The notes beneath the pieces were generated by a model. That model was not told the DNA's origin. It was given only the letters and a program-made list of their open reading frames with translations, and made no database searches. Shown here piece after piece: positions 53,118 through 62,172 of a stretch of 64,000 nucleotides of DNA (the first letter of the stretch is position 1; each line of letters begins with the position of its first letter). Position numbers and translations under genes: made by a program. This stretch comes from CAYRTD01 sp964528675 (GTDB lineage Bacteria; Bacteroidota; Bacteroidia; Bacteroidales; GCA-2748055): assembly GCA_964528675.1 (NCBI GenBank), contig CAZGTU010000017.1, positions 1-64,000 on the forward strand, written 5' to 3'.

Positions 53118-54461
53118 TTAATTATTTCCCCAGCTTTCTTTCAGAAACTGACAATCTTTGTATGAAGGATCAATACGGTAATATGTTTCTTTTTGTTTTT
53201 CCCTGATCCAGTCCTGAATTACACGATTCTTTTTATCATTCAAAGCCATAGACTGAATGAGCATGTAATCCTGTTTGAGATTTGCCTTATGCGGATCTGT
53301 TCTTGATTTAAGCTTTAAAATTTTATAGGCAACCTTCCCGTTTTCATCAACCGATTCAAAGGGATCAGAAATTTCGCCTACCTTTAAGTCACGCGCTACC
53401 AGGTAATCTTTTGTTTCGAGCTGTTTCAACTCGAATTTCGATGAGTTATCATTCGGATTAACCATCAAGCCTTTATTTACCGCTGTGTTTTTATCCTGCG
53501 AATAATATCTTGCTGCTCTCTCAAAACTAATACTGTCTTTCCTTATTAAATCAGCAATGCTGTCGAGTTTGGACATTGCTTTTTTTCTTGCCTCAAGATT
53601 CACTTTTGGTTTCATAAGTATGTGTCGGGTGCGGATCCTGTCACCCCTTCTTTCGACAAGTTGAATTATATGATAGCCAAATTCACTTTCCACAATTTTA
53701 GAAACACCGCCTTCTTTTAACAAAAAAGCTGTTTTAGCGTATTCCTGATCCAATTCACCTCTGCTCATAAATCCGATGTCCCCTCCTTCAGATGCAGAGG
53801 GGCCTTCAGAATAAAGGATGGCCAGGGTCTCAAAACTTTCTCCTTCCATGATTCTCCTTCTCAATTCCAAAAGCCTGTCTTTCACCTCAAAAATAGCTTC
53901 CTCGCCGAGAGGAGGATATAACATAATCTGTTGCACTTCCACAAGAGCATCTATTGAAGGAATGCTGTCCGGAGGAAGACTTCTGTAAAATTCTTTTACT
54001 TCTGAGGGCGTTATTTTTACATCCTGGGTGATCTGAGATTGCATCTGCTGAGTGATCAATTGCTCACGCAACACTTCCCTGAGATCTTCCTTGATCGCCA
54101 GCATAGACTTCCCAAAATAATCTTCCATTTCTTCTTCAGAACCAATCTGTGAAATGAAAAAACGTAAGCGCTGATCCAATTGCAATTCAACCGTGGACTC
54201 AGAAACTTCAATACTGTCAATTTTAGCCTGATTCAGCAGAAGCTTCTGCTCAAGAAAATCTTTCAAAATAAAACATCGCATATCAGGGAAATTGACTCCC
54301 TGGGCACGATACTGAAGGTATTGGTTCTCCACTTCCGATTGTAGAATTGTATAATCTCCTACAATACCCACAACCCGGTCAATCATCATTGGTTGAGCCT
54401 TCAGAGTTATTGTGAATATTAATATTGCGGATGTTAATATGAGTTTTTTGATCAATTTCAT
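53118..54461 (-). CDS. surA: SurA-like periplasmic peptidyl-prolyl isomerase and chaperone
   Basis: From the ATG at 54461 the protein has 447 residues: signal peptide (ending TLKAQ), SurA N-domain with IDRVVGIVGDYTILQSEVENQ, and two parvulin-like segments, the first with EVQQIML, FETLAILYSEGPSASEGGDIGFMSRGEL and ESEFGYHIIQLVERRGDRIRTRHILM, the second, less typical, with RKDSISFERAARYYSQD. It guides outer-membrane proteins through the periplasm. A TTG-started extension to 54503 lacks support. It is one of three SurA-type genes in a row in the operon. Confidence 0.92.
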   Translation of the reverse strand: MKLIKKLILTSAILIFTITLKAQPMMIDRVVGIVGDYTILQSEVENQYLQYRAQGVNFPDMRCFILKDFLEQKLLLNQAKIDSIEVSESTVELQLDQRLRFFISQIGSEEEMEDYFGKSMLAIKEDLREVLREQLITQQMQSQITQDVKITPSEVKEFYRSLPPDSIPSIDALVEVQQIMLYPPLGEEAIFEVKDRLLELRRRIMEGESFETLAILYSEGPSASEGGDIGFMSRGELDQEYAKTAFLLKEGGVSKIVESEFGYHIIQLVERRGDRIRTRHILMKPKVNLEARKKAMSKLDSIADLIRKDSISFERAARYYSQDKNTAVNKGLMVNPNDNSSKFELKQLETKDYLVARDLKVGEISDPFESVDENGKVAYKILKLKSRTDPHKANLKQDYMLIQSMALNDKKNRVIQDWIREKQKETYYRIDPSYKDCQFLKESWGNN

Positions 54462-54503
54462 TATAAATGTTTTATATGCATTATTGCAAAAAGCATGCAG
54501 CAA

Positions 54504-55358
54504 TTAGTAAATTTCGACCTGGTTTCTGCTTAATCCTTCTCTGTAAACGCTATTTTCCAGATCCTGTAAATATTCCAGTTTTCTTTTATTAATTAAAACT
54601 GTTTTGATATTTTCCTCAACCATTGGGAATGGCTTTATTTCGCCTTCTTTTTTGCGATCGAGGATACGAATAAAATGATGATAATCCGAATCTCTGGTTT
54701 CAATATTTTTGTTATAATTTAAATACCTGGAAGGATTATCAATCTTCAAAGGGGTTGTGTCGATTAAATCTGTGAAGAAAATCCATGTGGAATCTTCAAT
54801 AGAATATGCCTCAGCATATTCAGTACAATACTCCCGCAGGGATTGCTTATAATCTTCCCGGTCGGATTTGTACCATCTTCTGACATTGCTGATCTGAGGT
54901 GCAGATACCGGAATTTTAAGATATGTTACCTGAACAACATCATTTTCAAGTACGTAATTTGAAGAATTTTCTTCATAATAATTTCTTATTTCATCTTCAT
55001 TGATCAGGCTGTCAAGATTTTTGGAAAGAAGATTCTGCTTATACTTGAAAATAATCAGTGATGTGCGGTATTCTTCCACCTGTTTTTCTATTTCTCCAAG
55101 GTCATCGGGAAGATGCAACTCTGCCTGTTTTAACAAAAGTCTGTCATTTATCCATTCCTGTATTAGCCGGCGTGCCACCCTGATGCTATCCTCCTGGCCA
55201 AGGCCGTTTGGGATTTGATCATCAAGATCTGAGGGGTACAGATAATCATCATATACCCTTGCCACAGCTTGCTCATTTTCTCCTGGATCCTGAACCATAC
55301 AGGAGAAGAAGCAGCAGGGTGATATGGCTAATAAGAAATAGAAAAAATATTTCGGCAT
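54504..55358 (-). CDS. SurA-family lipoprotein lacking a clear isomerase domain
   Basis: A 284-residue lipoprotein (lipobox FFSC, Cys20). Its body resembles a SurA N-domain chaperone (LYPSDLDDQIP, RLIQEWINDRLLLKQAE, LSKNLDSLINEDEIRNYYEENSSNY), but the parvulin signature GGDLGxxxxxxM is missing. A membrane-tethered chaperone with no isomerase activity is the simplest reading. Its ATG and the TGA of the upstream gene overlap by one base (TGATG), and it ends 42 nt before surA starts. So it is translated as part of the same chaperone set. Confidence 0.78.
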   Translation of the reverse strand: MPKYFFYFLLAISPCCFFSCMVQDPGENEQAVARVYDDYLYPSDLDDQIPNGLGQEDSIRVARRLIQEWINDRLLLKQAELHLPDDLGEIEKQVEEYRTSLIIFKYKQNLLSKNLDSLINEDEIRNYYEENSSNYVLENDVVQVTYLKIPVSAPQISNVRRWYKSDREDYKQSLREYCTEYAEAYSIEDSTWIFFTDLIDTTPLKIDNPSRYLNYNKNIETRDSDYHHFIRILDRKKEGEIKPFPMVEENIKTVLINKRKLEYLQDLENSVYREGLSRNQVEIY

Positions 55359-57328
55359 CAGTCTTTAATTTTTGACAGCAATTCCCTGTTTACCTCTATC
55401 TGGTATTCATCCCGTAATTGATTCAGCCAACGGTCTTCAAGATGTTTTTGATAATCGGCAATGACAAGTCCCCTGGTTTCTTCTAACTTTTTCACCTCAG
55501 GATCAAGTATTTCGGTAACGATCATAAAAGCAGCGTCACCATTGCGGGCAAAGGTTTTTCCAACTCCTTTTTTCCATTTCATCTCATCAACCTTGTCATT
55601 TTCTCCTTTTTCAAATTTTTCATGGGTGATTTTCATGCAATTTCCGGTTGTATCATCTTTGCAGAATCGAGAGAGGAACTTATCCGGATCAAATTTATTC
55701 CTTCTCACTCTTTTCGAAGCTCTTTTCCTTACATCCTCAAGTATACTGCTATCCTTAACTATAACCAGGTAGGTATTTGCTCTTTCATCCCACATGTAAT
55801 TTTCCTTATTTTCTTCATAAAATTCTACCAGACCTGTAGAATCTTCCACCGCCTTACTCCATACCATTTTATCTGTGAGGTCAAACAGGAGAATTCCGTC
55901 GCGGTATTCCTGGACAATATACCTGTATTCAGGATATTTTTCTTCAAGATTATCTTCTTCGTATTGCAAGATTTTTTCTTTCTCAAAGGGCTCATAATAA
56001 GAACCCAGATGTATCCGATAATCTACAGGTTTTCTTTTAAGCACTTTGGTTTCCAGATATCTGGAAAAATCTTCCACGGTAATATCCAGGTTTCCGATTG
56101 TAAAAATGGGCAGATCAAAGTAAACTTCAGCCTTTTCAGCTTCCCATGCTGCATCAAATATTGTGGAATCGACGGTGGATAACATTTTATCATAATTTTC
56201 GGCATAGAAATTATAGCCGTAATCTTCCTTAAGCTGGGCTATAAATGCCAGGTCTTTTGATTTCCCCCGGTCACCTTTTTTGATGAAGCTCAGGATTTCC
56301 GGCTTTTCTTCTTCATAAGAACCCACTGATTTCTTGTCAAGAAGTTTAATGATATGCCATCCATAATCGGAACGTACAGGTTCGCTGATTTGTCCGGGAC
56401 GCTCAAGGGCAAAAGCGGTGGAGTCAAATGTGGGTATCATCTGTCCCGAGCTAAACCATGGAAGTACCCCTCCCTTTCTGCCGCTTGACTTGTCATCTGA
56501 ATATCTGTCAGCCATTTCTGAGAATTCGGCTCCCATTTGAAGACTGTCATAGACCATGAATATCTTTTCCCGTTGATCCTGCAATTCTTCTTTGCTCATT
56601 GATTGCGGAGCGGTAAGGAAAATATGCGCAACCTCTACAGAACCTTTTGCAGGCCTACGATCGTGAACTTTGATAATATGATAACCAAAATTAGATCTGA
56701 CAGGCATGGAAATTGAACCAACTTCAGTGTTATAAGCTGCTGTTTCAAAAGGATAGACCATACGGAATGCACTGAACCATCCGAGACGACCGCCATTGGT
56801 TTTTACGGATGGATCATCGGATACTGCGCGAGCAACTTTCTCAAAGTCTTCACCCCCCATCACTCTTTTCCTGATTTCCATGATTTTATTATATGCATGC
56901 AGGGTGTCTTCCGGAGCTGCATCACTGCTTATCCTTACCATTATGTGGCTCGCATTGATTTCTTCTTTCATCCTTTCATAAGCTTCCCTGGCATATTTCT
57001 CGGTGAGTTCTTCACTGGTAAGATAGGGTTGTGCAAGTTGTTTTTTATAAGAATTAAATTCTTTTAAGAACTGACTGGCAGTATCCATACCCAATCTTTC
57101 AGCTTCCATCACCTTCAGCTTGTAGTTGATGAACATATCAATGTATTCTTCAACACTTTGTTGCTGAGCTACGTTTTCATTGTTGTTTTTTTTGTAAACC
57201 CGCTCAAATTCTCCGGCTGTGATTTCTTTTCCGTCAATGGTTATCAGTACTTTGTCTTTATAGTCCTGAGCACTGATCAAGGAGAAGAACATACAAAGCA
57301 AAAGTGATAAAGAAATGGTTTTCTTCAT
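55358..57328 (-). CDS. Periplasmic peptidyl-prolyl isomerase with two parvulin domains
   Basis: The 656-residue protein has a signal peptide (ending SLISAQ), a SurA-type N-domain (ITIDGKEITAGEFERVYKKNN), and two consecutive parvulin domains. Each shows HI[MF], a GGxLGW or GGVLPW glycine signature (NGGRLGWFSAF and RKGGVLPWFSSG), and SxYGWHIIKL or SNFGYHIIKV. The C-terminal 300 residues form a further chaperone-like region. It acts in the periplasm on unfolded outer-membrane proteins. It begins 56 nt after the end of guaB and overlaps the lipoprotein gene by one base. Confidence 0.92.
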   Translation of the reverse strand: MKKTISLSLLLCMFFSLISAQDYKDKVLITIDGKEITAGEFERVYKKNNNENVAQQQSVEEYIDMFINYKLKVMEAERLGMDTASQFLKEFNSYKKQLAQPYLTSEELTEKYAREAYERMKEEINASHIMVRISSDAAPEDTLHAYNKIMEIRKRVMGGEDFEKVARAVSDDPSVKTNGGRLGWFSAFRMVYPFETAAYNTEVGSISMPVRSNFGYHIIKVHDRRPAKGSVEVAHIFLTAPQSMSKEELQDQREKIFMVYDSLQMGAEFSEMADRYSDDKSSGRKGGVLPWFSSGQMIPTFDSTAFALERPGQISEPVRSDYGWHIIKLLDKKSVGSYEEEKPEILSFIKKGDRGKSKDLAFIAQLKEDYGYNFYAENYDKMLSTVDSTIFDAAWEAEKAEVYFDLPIFTIGNLDITVEDFSRYLETKVLKRKPVDYRIHLGSYYEPFEKEKILQYEEDNLEEKYPEYRYIVQEYRDGILLFDLTDKMVWSKAVEDSTGLVEFYEENKENYMWDERANTYLVIVKDSSILEDVRKRASKRVRRNKFDPDKFLSRFCKDDTTGNCMKITHEKFEKGENDKVDEMKWKKGVGKTFARNGDAAFMIVTEILDPEVKKLEETRGLVIADYQKHLEDRWLNQLRDEYQIEVNRELLSKIKD

Positions 57329-57384
57329 AACGTTGTATTTATTTTAATGTTTGATTTTTAAATAACGATAAAGTAACATGATTA

Positions 57385-58860
57385 TTACCTGCTGTAATTT
57401 GGTGCTTCCCGGGTAATTGTAACATCATGCGGATGGCTTTCAGTAACGCCCGCATTGGTTACTCTGACAAACTGAGCCTTCTTAAGGGTACTTATATCCG
57501 GGGCACCGCAATAACCCATGCCTGCCCTGAGTCCGCCAAGCAACTGATATATTACTTCCGAAAGTAATCCTTTATATGGAACACGTGCTGCAATCCCCTC
57601 CGGCACCAGCTTTTTGATATCCTCTTCAACATCCTGAAAATATCGATCTTTTGAGCCTTTTTGCATAGCTTCGATGGATCCCATGCCGCGGTAAGATTTG
57701 TATTTTCTCCCGTTGTAAATTATGGTTTCACCGGGTGATTCTTCAACACCCGCAAATAAAGACCCGGCCATTATGGAATCTGCCCCCGCAGCAATGGCTT
57801 TAACAATGTCGCCCGAATACCGGATACCTCCATCGGCGATGACAGGTATTCCATGGGATGCAGCTTCCTTAGCTACTTCATACACAGCAGTTAGCTGTGG
57901 AACACCCACACCGGCAATGACCCTTGTTGTACATATGGATCCCGGTCCTATCCCTACTTTTAAACCGTCAGCTCCTGCATCGATCAAGGATTTGGCAGCT
58001 TCTGCAGTTCCAATGTTTCCGACTACGATGTCGACTTCATCACCGGAAAATTCCGCTTTCACTTTTTTCAAAGTATCTATTACCCCAATATGATGGCCAT
58101 GTGCAGTATCGATAACCACTGCATCAACGCCGGCATCGACAAGCACCCTGACCCTGTCCACTGCATCCGCTTTTACCCCGATGGCGGCAGCGACTCTCAA
58201 TCGGCCTCTCGTGTCTTTGCATGCATTTGGCCTGTCTTTCGATTTTGTGATGTCTTTATAGGTGATCAGTCCGATAAGTTTGAAATCCTTATCAACTACC
58301 GGTAATTTTTCAATCTTGTATTTCTGTAATATCTCTGCAGCCTGGGGAAGATCAGTTTTTTGAGTTGTAGTAATTATGTTCTCAGTGGTCATAACTTCCC
58401 CGATAGGTCGATTCATATTCTTCTCAAAACGAAGATCACGATTGGTTACAATACCTATAAGTTTCTGTCCGTCATTTACCACCGGTATACCGCCAATCTT
58501 GAATTCTTTCATGATATCCAGAGCATCGTGCACCGTAGAGTCAATTTTTATTGTGATCGGATCGTGGATCATTACACTTTCCGCTCTTTTTACCTTTCTG
58601 ACCTGTAAATTCTGCTCCTCAAGGGTCATATTCTTATGTATAACCCCCATGCCACCTTCACGTGCAATGGCTATGGCAAGACCGGCTTCTGTTACAGTGT
58701 CCATTGCTGCTGAAACAATGGGCGTATTCAGTATTATATTCCTGGAAAATCTAGTTGAAAGGTTCACATCCCGCGGAAGAATCTTTGAAAAAGCCGGGAC
58801 CAACAACACATCGTCAAAGGTAAGTCCTTCATTATTAAGCTTATCGGTAATAAATGACAT
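57385..58860 (-). CDS. guaB: IMP dehydrogenase
   Basis: The 491-residue enzyme oxidises IMP to XMP, the committed step of GMP synthesis. It has the (beta/alpha)8 barrel opening NEGLTFDDVLLVPA, two CBS domains (VHDALDIMKEFKIGGIPVV and KYKIEKLPVV), the catalytic cysteine loop GIGPGSICTTR, the DGGIRYSGD phosphate site, and the flap YRGMGS with the arginine-rich region before GAPYKG-type sequence. The start at 58860 gives the standard length; an extension to 58944 has no homologous character. It is the first gene of the reverse operon and diverges from recQ. Confidence 0.97.
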   Translation of the reverse strand: MSFITDKLNNEGLTFDDVLLVPAFSKILPRDVNLSTRFSRNIILNTPIVSAAMDTVTEAGLAIAIAREGGMGVIHKNMTLEEQNLQVRKVKRAESVMIHDPITIKIDSTVHDALDIMKEFKIGGIPVVNDGQKLIGIVTNRDLRFEKNMNRPIGEVMTTENIITTTQKTDLPQAAEILQKYKIEKLPVVDKDFKLIGLITYKDITKSKDRPNACKDTRGRLRVAAAIGVKADAVDRVRVLVDAGVDAVVIDTAHGHHIGVIDTLKKVKAEFSGDEVDIVVGNIGTAEAAKSLIDAGADGLKVGIGPGSICTTRVIAGVGVPQLTAVYEVAKEAASHGIPVIADGGIRYSGDIVKAIAAGADSIMAGSLFAGVEESPGETIIYNGRKYKSYRGMGSIEAMQKGSKDRYFQDVEEDIKKLVPEGIAARVPYKGLLSEVIYQLLGGLRAGMGYCGAPDISTLKKAQFVRVTNAGVTESHPHDVTITREAPNYSR

Positions 58861-58905
58861 TGTCTTTTTTTTGATTAAATTTAAATGGTTCGAAAATACA
58901 AAAAA

Positions 58906-58936
58906 TTGCTCAATTACAGCTTGTTTTTTAACTTTG
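58906..58936 (+). promoter_or_regulatory. Upstream Bacteroidota promoter of recQ
   Basis: TTG at 58906-58908, a 20-nt spacer and TAACTTTG at 58929-58936 form a complete promoter pointing at recQ. The -7 box is also within the intergenic region shared with guaB. Confidence 0.55.
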
Positions 58937-58947
58937 ATTAACACTTG

Positions 58948-58955
58948 TAATTTTG
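58948..58955 (+). promoter_or_regulatory. Second Bacteroidota -7 element of recQ
   Basis: TAATTTTG is a full match to TAnnTTTG, 19 nt after the first -7 box. Its -33 region is a T run instead of TTG. Two stacked promoters are therefore possible for recQ, with leaders of about 70 and 50 nt. Confidence 0.4.
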
Positions 58956-59009
58956 CGGACTTCCCGTGTTTTTAGATTTATAATAACTGAGTCTTAAAAG
59001 AATTGTTTT

Positions 59010-60920
59010 TTGGATGATTTTACACAAATACTGACCCGTTACTGGGGATATACAAAATTCCGGCCTCTGCAGGAGGAAATTATACGGTCTGCATATGAAG
59101 GTAAAGATACCCTGGGTTTACTTCCGACCGGAGGAGGAAAATCCATTACCTTCCAGGTTCCGGCTATGGCAAAAGAAGGAATATGCCTTGTTATCACCCC
59201 GCTGATTGCCCTGATGAAAGATCAGGTGAATAATCTGAATCAACGGGGAATAAAAGCCCTGGCCATTCACTCCGGGTTAAGCCGGGAAGAGATTGATATC
59301 GCGCTTGACAATTGCATTTATGGTGATTTTAAATTTTTATATCTGTCCCCGGAAAGATTGAATACCGAAATTTTCAAAACACGGGTTCAAAGCATGAACG
59401 TTAATCTTGTCGCTGTTGATGAATCACATTGTATATCTCAGTGGGGCTATGATTTTCGACCTTCCTATCTGAAAATTGCTGATCTGCGCGAGCTTGTGCC
59501 TGAAGCTCCGTTTCTTGCCCTCACTGCAACGGCTACACCGAAAGTGGTGGAAGATATAATGGATCGTCTCAATTTCAGACAACGAAATCACTTTCAAAAG
59601 AGTTTTGAGCGTAAAAATTTAACATACAGAGTGGATCATGTTGAAGACAAGGTGAGACGTTTGCTAAATTATTGTCAGGATATAAAAGGGACCGGGATCG
59701 TATATGTCAGAAACAGAAAAAAAACAAGAGAAATTGCCGATATATTAAAAACTTACAAGATATCGGCAGATTACTATCATGCAGGATTATCATATGAGTT
59801 AAGAAGTGCGAGGCAGGAGGATTGGCAAAAAGGAAAGACCAGGATTATCGTTTCGACCAATGCGTTTGGTATGGGCATTGACAAGCCTAACGTACGTTTG
59901 GTGGTTCATTTCGATTTGCCCGATTCCCCCGAAGCTTATTTCCAGGAAGCCGGAAGGGCCGGAAGGGATGAAAAACCTGCACTTGCCGTACTTTTGTACA
60001 GCAAATCCGACCGCGTACAGGCAGAGAAAAGAATTAAAACCACCTTTCCGGAAATTTCAAAAATTAAAGAAGTTTATCATGCCCTGGGTAATTTTTTACA
60101 GGTTCCCATCGGGGCAGGAAAAGGGCAAAGCTATGATTTTGTTTTTTCCGATTTTCTCAGGGATTATAAATTTAATGCCCTTATAGCTCACAGTGCCCTA
60201 AAGATATTGCAAAGAGAAGGTTATATAGAATTAAGCGATGAGATTAACAATCCCAGCCGGGTACACTTTAAGGTTGAAAGGGATGACCTTTACAAATTCC
60301 AGGTGTCCAATGCAAGGTTTGACGGCTTTATTAAATTATTACTGAGATCCTATTCCGGGTTCTTTTCCTCCTATGTTACTCTTGATGAAAATCTTCTGGC
60401 AAAGCGAAGCGGTTTGAAGGTAGATGATGTCTATACTTATTTAAAACTTCTTCAGAGGTATAAGATTATTGATTACATACCGAAGAAAAGAAATCCTGTA
60501 GTCACCTTTACTGAAGAAAGACTTGATCATAAAGGATTGTATTTTTCAGTGGAAAGTTATCGATTTCTCAAAGATAGATTCAGTGAGAAGCTGCATGCCA
60601 TGCTCGATTATGCAGAAAGCATGACCCGGTGTAGAAGTACAATCCTGCTGGATTATTTTGGTGAAAAAAATGCAGCACGTTGTGGTAAATGCGATGTTTG
60701 CCAGCAGAGAAATGAACTTGAACTCAGTAAATATGAATTTGATCTCATACTGGAAGAAATTAAAAATCATCTTTCCGAAAAGCCTTTGTTGATCCCCGAG
60801 CTCGCTAGCGAAATAAATTACAGCGATGAAAAATTTATGAAAGTTTTTCGCTGGCTCCTCGATCATGGAAAAATTATCAGGGATGACCTCCAAAGGTATA
60901 AATGGGCAAGTGATGCCTGA
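59010..60920 (+). CDS. recQ: ATP-dependent DNA helicase RecQ family
   Basis: The 636-residue helicase has Walker A LLPTGGGKS (38-46), the DEAH-type box as DESHCISQWG, TATATP, the motif IV-VI series with GIVYVRNRKKTREIA and QEAGRAGRDEKPA, and a zinc-binding module with the cysteines of TRCRS and CGKCDVC. No HRDC domain is seen; the C-terminal 80 residues look like a winged helix. The start must be the TTG at 59010: no in-frame ATG or GTG exists between it and the upstream stop at 58995. The protein works in recombination and replication repair. Confidence 0.95.
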   Translation: MDDFTQILTRYWGYTKFRPLQEEIIRSAYEGKDTLGLLPTGGGKSITFQVPAMAKEGICLVITPLIALMKDQVNNLNQRGIKALAIHSGLSREEIDIALDNCIYGDFKFLYLSPERLNTEIFKTRVQSMNVNLVAVDESHCISQWGYDFRPSYLKIADLRELVPEAPFLALTATATPKVVEDIMDRLNFRQRNHFQKSFERKNLTYRVDHVEDKVRRLLNYCQDIKGTGIVYVRNRKKTREIADILKTYKISADYYHAGLSYELRSARQEDWQKGKTRIIVSTNAFGMGIDKPNVRLVVHFDLPDSPEAYFQEAGRAGRDEKPALAVLLYSKSDRVQAEKRIKTTFPEISKIKEVYHALGNFLQVPIGAGKGQSYDFVFSDFLRDYKFNALIAHSALKILQREGYIELSDEINNPSRVHFKVERDDLYKFQVSNARFDGFIKLLLRSYSGFFSSYVTLDENLLAKRSGLKVDDVYTYLKLLQRYKIIDYIPKKRNPVVTFTEERLDHKGLYFSVESYRFLKDRFSEKLHAMLDYAESMTRCRSTILLDYFGEKNAARCGKCDVCQQRNELELSKYEFDLILEEIKNHLSEKPLLIPELASEINYSDEKFMKVFRWLLDHGKIIRDDLQRYKWASDA

Positions 60921-60941
60921 TTTATGCTTAAAAAATATTGT

Positions 60942-60949
60942 TAACTTTG
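60942..60949 (+). promoter_or_regulatory. -7 element giving a possibly leaderless DUF5063 transcript
   Basis: TAACTTTG matches TAnnTTTG and ends 7 nt before the ATG at 60957, so transcription would begin at or just before the start codon. The -33 region is weak (ATTTATG). Confidence 0.4.
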
Positions 60950-60956
60950 CGGGTCT

Positions 60957-61601
60957 ATGATGGAAGAATTACATGATTACGTTTATTCGACCGATGTGCT
61001 TGAGTTTGTAAAAAAATGCAAACATTTTACAGACCTGCTCGATGCTCCTTTGCCTGAAGAAAGAAAGGACTTTGTGATTGAACTTTTAAAAATACTTCCC
61101 GGCTTATATGGGGATATGATAGGATTACAGGTACGAGAACCTGTTCTGGATGCTGAGAATGAGAAATTTGTAACCGAAGAAAATTGGTCGGAAGTATATC
61201 AGAAAATATCTGCCAATCTTGGTTCTCAGAATGAATACATTGATATTCCTGAAGAAGAGGAATTTGATCGTCTGGATGTAATTAGCAGAGAACTTTCGGA
61301 AGATATTGCAGATATCTATCAGGACATAAAGGATTTTATTGAGGTCTTCAGGGTGGGGACGGAAGAAGTAATGAATGATGTATTATGGGAATGCCGGATT
61401 AATTTTGAAAATTATTGGGGAAGGAAATTGCTGAGGGCCAGCCTCAACTTGCATAAAATTATGATCAGGGATGAGGAAATCCTGGGGAAAATGGACCGGG
61501 AATACGAGGAGAAAGCTTCAAAAAAGGAAATAAGAGCAGATGAATGGCACCTTACGAAACGACAAAATGAAACAAGGGACGATGGAGAGATACAGAGCTG
61601 A
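60957..61601 (+). CDS. DUF5063 family protein
   Basis: The 214-residue soluble, acidic protein contains the family pattern LEFVKKCKHFTDLLDAP...ILPGLYGDMI near the N-terminus, then DIADIYQDIKDFIEVFRVGTEEVMNDVLWECRINFENYWGRKLLRA. I recognise it as DUF5063, a Bacteroidota protein usually encoded directly before a 3'-5' exonuclease, as here. Function unknown. The next gene starts inside its last 20 bases or so, and rlmI follows, so the three form an operon. Confidence 0.85.
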   Translation: MMEELHDYVYSTDVLEFVKKCKHFTDLLDAPLPEERKDFVIELLKILPGLYGDMIGLQVREPVLDAENEKFVTEENWSEVYQKISANLGSQNEYIDIPEEEEFDRLDVISRELSEDIADIYQDIKDFIEVFRVGTEEVMNDVLWECRINFENYWGRKLLRASLNLHKIMIRDEEILGKMDREYEEKASKKEIRADEWHLTKRQNETRDDGEIQS

Positions 61602-62172
61602 TATTACTAAAGAAGAGATAAACCAGTTGGATGTAAGTGCTTACTCGGGGAGAATTACCCTTATCGAAGATTCAAAATATGTTCCTGAATGTATCAGTGA
61701 GATAAGAAGACACAAGCTTGTTGGATTTGATACAGAGTCGCGCCCAAGTTTCAGGAAATCTGATAATTTCCAGGTTTCTCTCATTCAACTTGCAGTAAAT
61801 GAGGATGTATATCTTTTTCGGCTGCATAAAACAGGGTTTCATAAAAATATCATTGAGCTTTTCGAAGATCCTTCAATAAAAAAAGTAGGAGTATCCATTC
61901 ACGATGATATCAGTCGATTGAGATTGCTTTCTGATTTCACTCCTGGAAATTTCCTGGAACTTCAGGAATTGACAAATGAATTTGGGATTGAGAGCAACAG
62001 TCTTCGAAAACTCGTGGCAATAATTCTGGGTTTCAGAGTATCCAAATCCCAGCAGCTTTCTAACTGGGAAGCTGAAAAATTAACAGAAGCACAGATGATC
62101 TATGCCGCTACTGATGCATGGGCGAGCCTTGAGATATACAAAAGATTAGTAAACGGTGAGATGGAGTCATGA
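61582..62172 (+). CDS. DEDDy 3'-5' exonuclease domain protein
   Basis: About 196 residues from the ATG at 61582; ATG codons at 61567 and 61540 would lengthen it. The RNase D-type exonuclease motifs are all visible: Exo I GFDTESRPSF (Asp50 and Glu52), Exo II in VSIHDDISRL, and Exo III YAATDAWAS with the tyrosine of the DEDDy class. No HRDC domain follows, so it is shorter than RNase D; it resembles stand-alone WRN-like exonucleases. It overlaps the DUF5063 gene and its TGA overlaps the rlmI ATG (ATGA). Confidence 0.9.
   Translation: MERYRADITKEEINQLDVSAYSGRITLIEDSKYVPECISEIRRHKLVGFDTESRPSFRKSDNFQVSLIQLAVNEDVYLFRLHKTGFHKNIIELFEDPSIKKVGVSIHDDISRLRLLSDFTPGNFLELQELTNEFGIESNSLRKLVAIILGFRVSKSQQLSNWEAEKLTEAQMIYAATDAWASLEIYKRLVNGEMES

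Noticed and set aside
55622..56182. 186-codon forward frame opposite the double-parvulin gene
   Set aside because: Shadow frame rich in Phe and Ile, as expected from reverse reading of Glu/Lys-rich coding sequence.
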